Positions 46,416-58,445 of a stretch of 64,000 nucleotides of DNA are shown piece after piece. This DNA comes from Benincasa hispida (lineage: Eukaryota; Streptophyta; Magnoliopsida; Cucurbitales; Cucurbitaceae), in the NCBI RefSeq assembly GCF_009727055.1, contig NC_052351.1, positions 3,288,471 to 3,352,470 on the forward strand, given 5' to 3'. Below the pieces are notes generated by a model. The model did no database searches and had not been told where the DNA came from. It was given only the letters and a program-made list of their open reading frames with translations. The number at the start of each line of letters is the position of its first letter. The first letter of the stretch is position 1. Position numbers and translations under genes: made by a program.

Positions 46416-47930
46416 GTTCACAAGGGCATGTCTGTGCCAAATGTGGTGTTCAAGAATTGGAAATTCACTCATTCTTATACCGAAAAAGCGGAAAATAACT
46501 GTTTGATTTGGTATTTATATAGTAGTGAAGATTAAAAATGTATAAAGTGGATGGAGATCTCATTTTTTTTCCACTCAACTCATCAGAAAGAAGAACAGAG
46601 GATGGAGGAGAAAAGCTTTGAATATAGCATCACATGGCTGTTTCTATTCTTTGAGTTATCAGTTGTGTATTGGATGATATCCTCCAAAGAATTATCTTCA
46701 GAGTGGATATCAATCTGCCTTTTGTAGTGCAATTGTTATTCTTTACCAATCAAGATCCTATGGCTGGTGGTGCTCTCCCAGTGAAATCTAGGTGAAGATG
46801 CTCAATTTTTTTATTTTTTTTTTGCCATGGAAATTGTTATTGTGCCTTAATGCATCACCTTATATATTATTTAAATTTTTGTAACTTATTTATTGAATTT
46901 TGCTTTTAAATCTTTCTTAGGGTGATATGAGTGTTGGTAGCTTTAGTTATGGAGGAATAGCCATAACTAATAGTTGTGGGCTTTTCACAACAAATCTGGC
47001 CTACTTATGGGGGTGGGGAAAACTATTTGTTTGTGATAAGAACTAAAATAAGGAAAATTTTCAAAAATAGAAAAATAAGATAAAATATTTATACAAATAG
47101 CAAAATTTAATTATAGTTGTGAATGTCTATCACAAATAGACTTTGGTAGAAGTCATCACTATTTATCAATTATACAAATGGATAGAAATTTATCATTGAT
47201 AAAAATTGTAGAAATCTATAATAGAAAGTGATAAAAGTTTATTAGTGATAGAAACTGGTATCAGGTTAATTACTCCTAAAATAACAAGAAAAATCATTGA
47301 TTAAGACTTAGACAAATAAAAATTATAGAAAGATAAAAGAATATGTTTAATATACTAGGCAGTAAAAATGCAGACAATGAAGGGCAGTTTGCTTTAATTT
47401 TTAGTATTGTTGGGGAATTACATGTAACAAGGAAATTTGATTATTTATTGGAAATAAATATTTAAGCATCGCCAATATGAGTGTAGTTTAACTGGTATAG
47501 TGCTCGAGGTCAAATGTTCTATTTCCCACTCCACACTTTAATTACAATACCTTTATCCAAAAAAATAAATAAAATTAAGCCTCTGGTAATTAATGTTTTT
47601 TTTTAAAAAAAATAAATTGAAAATACTCGTTTAAGTGAGATGGAAATTATATTAAAAAATTGAGAGAAAAAAAACTCAATTTTCAAAGAAAAAACCATGT
47701 TAAAATTGGCTTATTTGAAAATTAATATTAATATTATTAACTTTGGATAATAGTGAACTTACATAATATTATGAGCTAGATTGGAATAACTTAAAGGGTT
47801 TTTTTTTCTTTCATTAAAAGAGTTATTCCAAAAGAGTTCCAAAGAGACTTTATACTGAGACCGCTTGATACATGAAAAATCCTAATTCTCCCAGATTCTA
47901 AGAACTTTGTAGAACTCTAGTGGTCAAAAA
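46416..47930. other. MFS 3' UTR/flank and intergenic DNA; SINE-like scrap at 47478-47545
   Basis: The first several hundred bases are probably 3' UTR. At 47478-47545 AGTGTAGTTTAACTGGTATA and GAGGTCAAATGTTCTATTTC form an A-box and B-box-like pair. No gene is recognised. Confidence 0.45.
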
Positions 47931-48280
47931 TACCATTTTGGTTCTTTGATTCAATTTTAGTCATTATATTTTTAATGATCTATTTTTAGTTCGGTAATTT
48001 TAACAAATCTTAAATTGAGTCCTTTAAAATTATTTTTTTTATCAAAATTAAATAAATAATGATAATAATTTTCATATAAGAAAATAAAATATGTTTACAT
48101 ATAGTAGGCAGTAAAATATAGTAAAAATGATATAGATAAAAAAAAATTAAAAACCAATAATAAAGTAGTATTGAGGACTAATTTAAGATTTATAAAAAGG
48201 ACGTAGATTAAAATTAAATAATTTAAAATATAGGGATCAAATTAAAAATAAAAATAAATAAAGGTGATATTTTAACCCAA
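47930..48280. repeat. MITE-like element with AAATACCATTTTGGT ends
   Basis: The left AAAATACCATTTTGGTTCTT faces a right end whose reverse complement reads AAAATATCACCTTTATT. The interior has the ATTCAATTTTAGTCATT and TAGGGATCAAATTAAAAAT words seen in AT-rich plant MITEs. Terminal similarity is imperfect. A related half-element lies at 49320-49550. Confidence 0.4.
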
Positions 48281-49633
48281 AATTGCTTAATGGCAGAAGC
48301 CATCGCTGCACCCTTCCATTCCATGGGTTGGCTATATATCTTGGCCAAAAAGTAAATCTGACAACATTGTTACCATTTTAATGAAAATGATTGAGCCATC
48401 CTAATCCAAGTCAATCCTTCGTTCCTATATTGTTTTTATGCAATATATATATATATATATATAATAAAATTAAAATTAAATTAAATAAATATAAATAAAT
48501 AACCTTCGTTCCTGTAAATTATCCCAACATGCAGCATTTTCCTTTTCCTCTGTCTTGTCATTTTCTGTCATTTTCTCAATGGATAGGTATTGATGGGTGT
48601 TAAATAAGTAGTTATATCAATTTAAATCCTAAACTTTTATAATTGTATTAATTTAGACCCATTATTATGTTTTATTTTGATACAGTTATGAAAGTTCATC
48701 ATTTAAATCGATAAACTTATGAAAATCCAGGATTTAAATTGATGTACTTATGAAAGTGTAGGGTTTAAATTGATACAATTATTAGTTTATAGTTTAAATT
48801 GATATAACTCCAAAAGTTTTGAGTTTAAATTGATAGTCTTCAAAATTTATAGTTTAAATTGATACCATTCTTAATTTAGAGTTTAAATTGCATAACTTGA
48901 TATTTGTCCTTTTTCTTCTTTTTTTTTTGTAATGATCATGTGCAGATGAGAAATGCACATATAGAATAAAACAATTAAAAGATGAGAATATGGTACCCAC
49001 TTCAATGAGTTAAATTATGAGGTTTAGAACCCCTTTTTTTCATCAAATGTCTCTCTGGTCAATGATAAAATGATGAACTAATTCAATAAAGTTTGATTTT
49101 ATTAAACTTTAAATGAAGGTTTATATCATATATTTAAGATTAAATGTGTGATTAGTGGTTACATGTCTTTTTTTTCCCTAATGAATATTGTTGTTTAAAT
49201 CAGAGATGAAGATTTAAGAATGTATATAACAATGAAGTTACATACTATACGTATGTACGTATAGGATGACGAGCGTTCTTTCAATCAATCTTAAATTTTT
49301 AAAGTTTGTTCGTTAAATATTAATAATAATTTAAGGTAAGAAAAAAACATTATGCGTATATATTTCCACGATTTACAAAGAAAATTTCAAAAGAGACTAC
49401 ATTTTTTTTAAATAAAAAATCAACTATAAACTAAATATAGTGACTAATTTTAATATTTATTAAAAACACATAGACTAGAATTAGACATTTAAAAATACTG
49501 GGACCAAAATGAAACGAAACTCAATTTATATAGGCCAAAATGGTATTTTAATGTGTGTGAATATACATACATGTATATGTGTATATTAAACCCTAATTAA
49601 GAAGTTTTTATTCTATTATTTCAAATAATTAAG
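48281..49633. other. Intergenic; dispersed TTTAAATTGATA repeat at 48600-48900
   Basis: Between 48600 and 48900 the words GTTTAAATTGATA and ATCAATTTAAA recur about seven times at 30-45 bp intervals, related to the 198-bp duplication at 40544. An (AT)n microsatellite is at about 48444-48462. No gene is seen. Confidence 0.5.
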
Positions 49634-49920
49634 TCCTCATTTGATAACCATTTCGTTTTTTGTTTTTGGTTTTTAAAAATTAAGTTTACTTCCTCTCAAT
49701 TTTTTGCAATGATTTGCATCTTTTTTAAGTAACATGGTTGAATTCTTAGCCAAATTTCAAAAACAAAAACAAATTTTTAAAAGCCACTTTTTTTTTATTT
49801 TTTTCAAAATGATTTGATTTTTTAAATCATCGATAAAAAGTAAATAATAATGAAAGAAATTTGGAGACGATTAGGCTTAATATAAAAAAAACAAAAAATC
49901 AAATGATTATCCAACAAGTC
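49634..49920. repeat. MITE of the TTTGATAACCATTT family, copy 3
   Basis: The left end GTCCTCATTTGATAACCATT and the reverse complement of the right end, GGACTTGTTGGATAATCATT, form the terminal inverted repeat. Interior blocks GAATTCTTAGCCAAATTTC and CAAAATGATTTGATTTTTT match copies 1 and 2 in the opposite orientation. Confidence 0.7.
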
Positions 49921-51005
49921 CAAATATTTATAGTTTGTTACTTTTTTTTTTTTTTTACAAGTAATTTTGGTTCATACACTTCCTTCCAATTTATCCGTTC
50001 ATTACCTTTTCCTATTCTCACTGTTTTTTTCTGCCTTTGCACCTTTTTTTTCTTTTTTCTTTTTTTTTTAATAGAACAATATTTAGATGAGCTTTAAATA
50101 ACAGTTATTTTCTCTATGCATCTTTCCAATCACGAAATATATATATTATATTAAAAAATTATTTTTTATAATTTTTTTTTTTTTGAAAAAAGAAAAATTT
50201 ATCACTTGACAGATTGTAATTAGGTATTTAGATGGAATGTACGAAAATAGTACAACCGAAAATGCATTCAAATATTTTTCTTCTAAATATGCTCCTCTCT
50301 TCTCAATTTTTCTATCCACACATATTCTGTAGTTGCATTCTCCCAATTTTTTTCCGTCCACTTAACTTCTCTTAAAAATGAACTAATTTCTTGTGTTAAA
50401 AAAATATTAATCTCCACCAAAAAAAAAAAATCAAGAAAATCATTTTAAAGATTATTTTTAGTTAATTCAGAATTGTTGGGGCCAAAAGTTGAACGCTGAT
50501 GCTAACTGATGCTGATATCTCACCAATCTTTCCACAAATGAATGAAAGCATATCCATTTCAACTTTATGAGACAAACGAAGTGAGATAAAAAAAGGAGGA
50601 GAAAAAAAAGGCACGAATCTCAAAAAGTTCAAAATCAAATTACTTTTTACCTCTAAAATTTTGCTCTATTTTCATTTGATTTCTAAGTTTTAAAACATTA
50701 TAATTTTATTGAATTTGATTTCAAATTAAAGTTTAGAAATGTTGTAGTTTTAATATTGAGATTAGTTTTATTTTTTCGTTTATCTACGAGTTTCAAAATT
50801 TATACTTTTAACTTCAACTTTTTCACTAAATATTTATTCACTCTTGACATTGGGGTTAATACATATTAATTAATTTAAAAAAATTACTCATTGGGTACTT
50901 TTCCATTTTAAAAAAATAGTCGAAATATATTTTTCCCAATGGACTCGGCATTGTAAAGTATGTGCTTAAAATCCTTTTCCAAAAAGTATGTACTTATATT
51001 AGGGT
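49921..51005. other. AT-rich intergenic stretch, no gene seen
   Basis: T/C-rich and A-rich runs dominate; short frames are Phe-rich or Lys-rich with no domain. The small G/C-richer patch at 50480-50590 (GAACGCTGATGCTAACTGAT and following) did not yield a recognisable exon. Confidence 0.5.
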
Positions 51006-52087
51006 GTTTGTTATTGGAGTGTGATTGACTTATGTATTATAGGCAAAACTTAAATAATATATTTATGTAACATGTTCCATGTCGTGTTAATTCTTCCTTG
51101 AGATTGGTTCCTATATATTGATTTCTGTAATGCGTATTTGCTGGTGTGTTTTTTTGTCCTCTGCGATATGTTATACAACATGCCTCTGACATTATTACGT
51201 GATCTGCATAATACTTTTTCCTTATTTGCCAGCAGGATTTTTCAGATTTTGTGGTTTATTGTATTTTTCTTTGTAGGGTTGATTTATTATTTTCTTCAAT
51301 ATATTCTCAACCCTATCAAAAAATATGTGATGATTTTGTTCAATTTTAGGGTTGGTCGTTTTGAAAAATATACGAGTCATTGTCTTATGTTTGTGTAAAA
51401 AAAAAACACAAGCGTGTCAATCTATGAGATTGTGAAGCTTTTGCCGTTGTCGATCTCGAGTGTCTCTAGATCTTATTGATTCGTTCAAAACGAGTTTTGT
51501 TTTTGTGGTTGTAGAACTTTGATTTAGAATCTTTGTCGATCTTTAAGTTGTGTCATTATTTGTTATTGAAGCGTACTCATGAAAATATTAGTTGGTCTTA
51601 GGGTAAGCCTATGACATAATCTCTTGAGAAAAGATTCTCTAACTTAGGGGGAGCCTAAGTTATAACTCGAAAAGATGTTCACATGAAGGTGAAAATATAC
51701 TAATAGAAAATGAGTCTCGCACTTGGAACCTATGTGATCATTCACTAGTATTCTTATACTTAGGGAGAACCTAAGTACGTTGAAGTTGAGGGGATTTTAC
51801 GTTTAGGAGAAGCCTAAGTATCATTGAGAGGGAGTCTCACACTTAAGGGGAACCTAAGTGATCGCTCTCTAAGTTGGACTATTCGAGTGTCACTGTAATT
51901 GTTGTTTATTTATAAATTAGTACATCGCTGTAATTGTTTGACTCTGTATTAGTGAATATATCTTTCCATGGACAAACTATCCCTCGGACGTAAGTGGTGT
52001 TGCATCGAATTGGGTTACCAAACTTTGTGTTCTGTTATGATTTTAATTTTTTGCCTTTATTTATGATGTTTCCGGAAATATTATAAC
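51006..52087 (+). repeat. Copia-like LTR, probably solo
   Basis: The 3' part has the order GTAATTGTTTGACTCTGTAT, CTATCCCTCGGACGTAAGTG, CATCGAATTGGGTTACCAAA, TTTTTTGCCTTTATTTATGA and TTCCGGAAATATTATAACA, the usual 3' end of many plant copia LTRs. The start is placed tentatively at TGTTTGTTATTGGAGTG. Flanking target duplications were not recognised and no internal domain is adjacent. Confidence 0.6.
51641..51859. repeat. Four short inverted-repeat motifs ACTTAGG..CCTAAGT
   Basis: Copies at 51641-51661, 51758-51776, 51802-51819 and 51841-51859 each consist of (A)CTTAGG or TTTAGG or CTTAAG, a 4-6 bp G/A spacer, and CCTAAGT. All lie inside the copia-like LTR. Confidence 0.8.
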
Positions 52088-52938
52088 ATCATGTGTGATA
52101 AATTTGATAGTGGGTTAGATAAACTAAATTTCAACTTAAAATATTAATTAACACTTAAAAAATCTTAATAAATAAGTTGAACTATTATGCAACATCAATA
52201 TCCAATGGTAATTTATCAGAACACAATTTCATTATTTTTTACTTTTGAAATGACATAAGATCTCTTTTCAAACAAATTTAATTATTTATATCCAAATTAA
52301 AATAGTTTTTTTGTGCTCGTGAAAGTTTTAGAAGTTTTGTAACAAGAAATTAGTCGTCAACCATACCATACTTCAACTACCCTATTATTTCTTTTCCTTT
52401 TCGTTTTTACATAATTCATCGTGACATCAATAATAAAAAAAATAAATAAAAATCTTTAGACTTATAAGAAGGAAAAAAAAAAAGGCTTAACCAGGTTTTT
52501 ATTAAATGACATGATAATATAATTAAATAATATATTTTAAAGTACTCTACCTTATATACACACACACAACACAACAATAATTTATTAATTCGTAATAGTG
52601 TAATGGGTTAAAATCTATAATGTTTTGATAGAGATATTAATAAACTTGCTTGAAATCAGCTGTGTTATAGATCTTTTAGTAATAAATTATTTCGTGATAA
52701 AAAAATATGATAACTCTACTTGGTTAAAAAACATATAAAATATCGTATTGTAGTTTTGAAATAAGATTACTATAAAAATAAAAAATAAAAATACACGAAC
52801 TAAGTTGACATACATGCACAAATCAATCTGTATGAAACAATTTGAATCATTCGTCGTCAAAACGAGCATAATTCAAAGGAGATATTTGGAGCCATGAATT
52901 CGTTATTATAGTCCTAGGTTATTATAGTCTGTGTTTGG
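52088..52938. other. AT-rich intergenic stretch, no gene seen
   Basis: Only AT-rich sequence and a short (CA)n tract near 52558 are visible. Confidence 0.5.
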
Positions 52939-53355
52939 TAGGGGTATTCAAAAAACCCGATGACTTGATAAAATCGATCAACCCAACCCAACCCGTGCGG
53001 TTTGGATTGAGTTGGGTTCAAATAAATGAAAATTTTATGGATTGTATTGTTCATGAGTTCACATAATATAACTCAAACCAACCCAAAATTATTATTAACT
53101 TAATTTTAATTAAATATATGAAAATAATTAAATAAGATTTTTACATATTTACGTTTTGCTTCTTTTTGGAATTTTTTTTTAAATAAATGGCCCGATTAAC
53201 CCAAACCAACCCAACCCAAATATTTCATGGTTGGGTTGGGTTAGGTTTATTTTTTAATAAGGGTTATTTAGGTTAAAAAAATTTACAGTCCAAACAATTG
53301 GGTTGGGTCTAAAAACTCTTTCAATCAAATTCAACCCAACCCATGAATACCCCTA
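52939..53355. repeat. MITE with TAGGGGTATTCA terminal inverted repeats, copy 1
   Basis: TAGGGGTATTCA (52939-52950) is perfectly inverted at 53344-53355, consistent with a 10-bp terminal repeat flanked by a TA duplication. The subterminal parts carry facing AACCCAACCC and GGGTTGGGTT tracts, so the element can form a long hairpin. No coding capacity. Confidence 0.8.
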
Positions 53356-53872
53356 GTATTTGGGGATGTTTGAGATGTAAACTATTTTAGTTTGAGAAAA
53401 GAACGGTAAATACTATATTAAAGAAAAAAAAATTATGAATGTAAAATAGTAAAAACTATAGCAAATAAGAGTTTTGAAATAATGTTAAATGTAGTTAGTT
53501 AAAAGATATAAAATAATGTGTATTATAACAAGATATGGTTATTATAATCTTGACCAAAATGCCCCAAATGAAATTATATTAAGTTAGCGATAAGAAATTG
53601 GATCTCTCTGACTGTTATAATGAAACAATCTACATATAAGCCCAAAAGTAATTTTACTTTTGATAAAGAATTATTTAGTTCCGAGTCAAGGCCGCCGGAT
53701 TTGACTTTGCAGAAATAAAGGGTTCTTTGTTCATTGCTTTGCTACGCATTTTATTTTAATATAGCACCACGGCTGCCGTATGCAGTATGCACTGACGAAA
53801 CCTCCACTGACCTGCCGCTTGTGTGATTCAAAAGACAACTTTGCCCTCTTTTCCTTTTTTATCAGGGATATT
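53356..53872. other. Intergenic DNA between two related MITEs, no gene seen
   Basis: AT-rich except for a balanced patch at 53680-53840 (AGGCCGCCGGATTTGACTTT, GGCTGCCGTATGCAGTATGC) that has no sustained open frame. Confidence 0.45.
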
Positions 53873-54424
53873 AAAAAAACCGTCTAGAAAACCGATCAAT
53901 CTAATCCAATTCATACAGTTAGGTTATCAACTGTTTTGGGTTGAATTAGATTCAAATAAATGAAAAAGTTATGAGTTCATCTAAAAGAATCCAAGTCAAC
54001 TTGAACAAATTCTTTACTTATGATACAATTAGACATACATTTATTTAATTTTATTTAATTTCATTAGTTCTTTTGAATGCTTTATTCCCTAACAACTCCT
54101 ACAAATAGTTTTTAGTACTTTGGACAGAGATTTTATATTATATAAATTGGAATTGAGTTGTTAACCTTAATTTCTATATATAAAAATAACTAAATCAAAT
54201 TTTTATGTATTAACATTTTATTTCTTTTAGAACAAAAAATTAAATAAATAATCCGAGTAACCTGAACTAACTAAATTCAAACATTTCATAGTTGAGTTGG
54301 GATAGGTAGGATTCATTTTTTAATGAGGATTATTTAGGTTAAAGTAATTTATCACTCGAAGTGATAATTGGGTTGAGTCTAAAAAGTCATTGAATCAAAT
54401 CCATCCCGTCCTATGAATATCCCT
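53873..54424. repeat. MITE of the GGGGTATTCA family, copy 2 (diverged, longer)
   Basis: The ends AGGGATATT and AATATCCCT are inverted, and the order of interior words (CCGATCAATCTAATCCAATT, AGATTCAAATAAATGAAAAA, GAGGATTATTTAGGTTAAAG, TTGGGTTGAGTCTAAAAAG) follows copy 1. A central block not seen in copy 1 (about 54060-54200) matches the fragment at 12360-12650. Confidence 0.7.
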
Positions 54425-56820
54425 ACTTTTATATAACAATACAAATAATAATAGGAAAATAAATAAATATCAATTCTCTAGATAAGTAGCAGATCTAATG
54501 AGTGATCTACAAATTAGACACCAATACGTCATAATGTGAGTAGTAAAATTATAGTTTTGTGAGAAAAAAAAAGAAAAAAAAGAAAAAAAAAGCTTAAAAT
54601 AATATATCTATGAAAAGTTCGAATGCATCTCACCCGTGTTGCTAGGAAGCAGTTATTTGGTATACAAATTTGGTTATGCCTTTTTTTTCCCTCTCTCTCT
54701 TTCTATTTTCCAACAAATGTCTATTTAGCTTATTTTTCTTAAGTTAGAGAATTAATATAACTTAAAAAAGTCGAGCTATTTTTCAAACAAGGTACTCACG
54801 ATATANATATTATTTTTAATTTTTAATCTTTAAATATTATTTAAATTTTTGAAAGTTTGAATATATTTTTTTTAATAAAACTTGTCATAGATTTTCATCC
54901 AAAACTAACATCAAGAGTCTGTTTGTTTCCCATATATTATCATGATATTTTATATTTAATATTTGTATTTGTTTCATAAGATTTACTTTCTAAAATTCAG
55001 AATATTATTATAAGCTTTAAAATCCATTTGACATGAGTTTTTTAATATCATCTATACTTCCATTTTTATATGAGGGAGATGAATAAAGACTTGATTAATT
55101 AATAAAGTAATATCAATTAATTATTATTAATAATTTTATGAAGATTTTCAAAAATAGAAAAATAAGGAAAATTATTTACACAATATACCAAAATTTATGG
55201 GTCTTTTTAAATATTAAAAAAAATATTTAAAAATATTTACATTTCATAGCAAAATGTTCCAAAAAGTATTTTTTAGAACTTTTTGCTATAAAGTGTAAAT
55301 ATTTTTGGAATTTTTCTATTTATAAGAACTTTCCTAAAATTTAATCACTTTAGACTTTTATAAGTTTATATCACTAATAGATACCGATGGACTCTATCAG
55401 CCTCTATCAATCAATGATATACTTCTATCACGTCAATTATTTATTGATTTTTACTTTCTGACTTGAAGTAACAAAATAGTGTCAACTTTTTTTTAAAGAA
55501 ATATAAAATACACGTCAATTATCAAATATATATATATATATATTAAACGTAGGTAAAATGGATATATTCGACATGTAATAGAGATCCAACGGTCATCGAG
55601 ACACACGTTTAGAACGATAAACACGTTCCGTCGGATTTCAAAGATACGCAATGGCCAATTTATTGCTCTCGCGTTTCCACGGTCACCTGACATACCTCGT
55701 ATTTTTCAAATATCCATTCTATAAAACTAAACAATAAATGGTCTTTGGTTGAACTAAAAAGCAAGGGTCTTTTTCCGCCCCTCAAAAAAGTATTTATTAT
55801 TAAAAATATCATGATAATATATACCATTAGATGCTGATTAGTGTCCATTGACCATGTATTATACCTCTATTTTTCAAAGTGTTGTGTATGTGTCTCAACA
55901 TTACACATTATTAGTGTACACGTAATCCACCTCATATTTGTTAAATTGTTTATAAATAGTGGTATTTTATGGGTTTTGGAAGACATGCATTGGGCAAATC
56001 TATGAAATTTGGAGAAAATGGAGATTTTAGAGAAATGATATTTTTACATAAATAATCATGTTTGAGTCATATTTTTTAAAAATGTCTTTTTATTTTGTAT
56101 TTTTCCAATGGAGGCTTTTTGTACTTTTTTTTGGACAAATTTACCATTTTTTAAATTTTCGTTCATAATTGTTCGTCGTATAATAATAATTAGTACTTTT
56201 TTTTTTTTCGTTTTTTATCATTAAATTGTGTGTAATCATTATTTGAGTTATCTTTTTATTGTACTTTGTGTATTGTTTAATATGCCCAAGAATGATGTTT
56301 CATATTATAATTCATTTTTAATTGTTTTTTTTTTTGCGTAAAAAAACTCTTTTTAATGATTTTTTATTTGGATAAAGATAACAATGAGATTTTAGGAGAT
56401 TTTAAAAATAACTTGATTTTGAACGCATTTAGCTCCAATCTCCCATCCCTAAATTTAGAGGGCAGTAAGGTCCTCGTTGAAAATCGAATTATGCGATTAC
56501 TCCAAAAAGATATCGCAAAAGAGGTCTGAGATAAAGTTTGCACGTATATTAATTTCAAGAAATGTTTCCTAAGGAAAAGTCCTAAAGCTTAGCACTAACA
56601 CTAGTCATATTAATCATTACGTTGGTAACACAGTATCATCATTGAGATCATTTGTGGAACATAACAAAACACAAAAGACTATTAAACGATCAAGAAAGAT
56701 ATGCAAAAGACAAACTAGAAGAAAAGACAAAGAAAAGTTGGCGCTTAAAATAGAATCATAGATTAATTATAAAAGTTTGTGATGAAAAATAAAAAGATAA
56801 CAAAAAAATTTGAAAAGCAA
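54425..56820. other. AT-rich intergenic stretch with one undetermined base
   Basis: Base 54806 is N. A facing pair of near-identical blocks around 55150-55330 (AAATATTTACA..TTTTGCTATAAAGTGTAAATATTTTTG) suggests a hairpin-forming remnant, with TATATATATATATA at about 55528-55542. From about 56390 the minus strand begins to resemble retroelement leader DNA. No gene is recognised. Confidence 0.45.
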
Positions 56821-57450
56821 ACACCCCCAAATTTAATTTTCATTTGCATCATTGTTGATTTGCTCCTGCAGTGGTGCATTTTCTTTTGGGAATTGTAAAG
56901 GAGCTTGAAGATGCAGGGGAATGGCTGGTCCAACCACAAGGCGAGCCACGATGTCTTGGAAAACTGAATCACGAAGTGAAATTGCTCGTGTTGCCTCTGC
57001 ATTTGCTAGCGAATGAAATTTCTCGTAACGGTCTGTTGTCGTTGAACATCTTGAACTTGGCGTTGGACAAATTGTCTTAACTTATTGTGTTGCGTAATGA
57101 GTTTTTGTTGTTGCTGCATCAAGCCGCTCATATGAGTTGCGATCATGTTCTACTGCCGCGACCATTCATCAAGACCCCCTAAGATAGGCTCACGAAGGTC
57201 ATCATGAAGGAATCTATACCATTCATCAACTTTTGGGTCAACTTATTCTTTAGACACATTGAGGTTCTAGCGTTGGCTTCTTTTGTCGGCTTTATGCCCG
57301 TCGGCCTTATCAATGCTTGATCCTCCACCTACTTCAAATGTAGGAGTTGGTAGGCTTGGATCATCAACAATAGAAATTGTTGCTTGTGTTTAATCGGCGA
57401 TCTAGCTACTCTCGCTCATACAAATAAAAAGAATGCCTTCATAGGTAGGA
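56821..57450 (-). pseudogene. Retroelement ORF remnant, Q-rich C-terminal part, minus strand
   Basis: The minus strand reads DPKVDEWYRFLHDDLREPIL, then GGLDEWSRQ-stop-NMIATHMS and GLMQQQQKLITQHNKLRQFV, then RQHEQFHFVIQFSKTSW in another frame. Upstream it reads SIVDDPSLPTPTFEVGGG. Stops and frameshifts show decay. The Gln-rich C-terminus fits the long extra ORF found beside Transposase_32-type domains in Gypsy-related plant elements; that assignment is inference. Confidence 0.5.
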
Positions 57451-57572
57451 GTTCATATCTCACACAGGATTCAGATCATGTCATCTATGGTCATCTTGGT
57501 GAAGAGAGGATCTTGAAGAAGGAAGAACAAAAGAAAAAGGCGGCGGGCAAGAAGTAGTAGCCAAAGGACAAG

Positions 57573-58073
57573 GTGGCAAAAGCCACAAAGAAAGAAGCGG
57601 GGTTGAGAAAAGTGGCGTTGAAGAGGGAAGAAAAAGGCAAGGCGCCCATAGTTAAGGAGGAGGGAGCACCAAATAAGAGGCCACTAATCTTGCTTGAGAT
57701 AGGATTTCTCCCTGAAAACGCACCATTGTCCACCTACGTCACAAACATTGTAGATGTGATAGGGTGGAGAGATTTTTGTGAGGAAACCAGAACGGTCAAA
57801 CTAGCAGTGGTTTGCGCGTTCTATGATGGGACGCTGCATTTAGATAGATATAGAGCAGACATTGGCGATGCAACAATCAAATTCGGTGTCAAGAAAATCA
57901 ATGACGTATATAATTTGGAGACATCCCTAACGCCGAGGCCTAAGGAAAATAGAATCATCGAAGAGCCAACTACTGAAGAACAAAAGGATGCGCCAAAAGT
58001 GGTCGCCCAATCAAGGACCAATGATCCACCTGAAAGTGGTTGCACCACTTATTCATCTATTACAGACCATTAA
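57573..58073 (+). CDS. Transposase_32-like retroelement ORF (putative plant transposon protein), remnant
   Basis: This is a 166-residue open frame with a Lys/Ala/Glu-rich N-terminus, then FLPENAPLSTYVTNIVDVIG, WRDFCEETRTVKLAVVCAFY and FGVKKINDVYNLE. The pattern W..FC......V..FY followed by ..F....IN..Y.L resembles the 'putative plant transposon protein' domain seen in Gypsy-related elements and in host pseudogenes derived from them. It ends EQKDAPKVVAQSRTNDPPES and a stop. There is no intron evidence and no host gene similarity. It is probably a piece of a retroelement ORF rather than a host gene. It faces away from the minus-strand remnant just upstream. Confidence 0.5.
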   Translation: MAKATKKEAGLRKVALKREEKGKAPIVKEEGAPNKRPLILLEIGFLPENAPLSTYVTNIVDVIGWRDFCEETRTVKLAVVCAFYDGTLHLDRYRADIGDATIKFGVKKINDVYNLETSLTPRPKENRIIEEPTTEEQKDAPKVVAQSRTNDPPESGCTTYSSITDH

Positions 58074-58122
58074 AATTATCACTTAAACACGATTCACCTG
58101 TATGTTTCTACATACATGTTTA

Positions 58123-58445
58123 TGTTGGGAATGTCCTAAAACTCGTAGTTCATAAATTTCATGCTAAACATTCTACTCATCAATAAAATATTATTGAATA
58201 TTTCATTCAATAAAATTGTTGATATTGCATTCTATTATGAAAATCGAATAAATAAATTCATGGCTATAGTATGAATACTTTATCTTGTGGTGACGTAAAT
58301 AAGATAAAGTTATAGTATATAGCCTAAATGGTCTTTAAGTATATGGATGAAATTGGGTATCTCATTCTAGTAACAATATTGAATGTGGCCCATTTTGTAT
58401 GCTGATATAAATGATGTGATCTACGGATCTAAAGAAAATTAGAAC
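58123..58445 (+). repeat. LTR-A family 5' terminal fragment, plus orientation
   Basis: It starts TGTTGGGAATGTCCTAAAAC, matching the start at 12354 (minus). It continues with the AATAAAATTATTGAATAT-like, GGTGACGTAAATAAGATAAA and TATAGCCTAAATGGTCTTTA words parallel to the 8876 copy. It ends where the inverted LTR copy begins. Confidence 0.6.

Noticed and set aside
48290..48355. 21-codon frame MAEAIAAPFHSMGWLYILAK
   Set aside because: It is in a G/C-richer patch and looks protein-like, but it is short, has no neighbouring exon, no clear promoter and no recognised family.
52975..53345. Telomere-like AACCC tracts
   Set aside because: The unit is AACCC / CCCAA, not the plant TTTAGGG repeat, and the tracts are the arms of a MITE.
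55493..55848. Overlapping minus-strand frames of 66 and 62 codons
   Set aside because: The balanced base composition at 55560-55690 drew attention, but there is no domain, no splice continuity and no recognised homolog.
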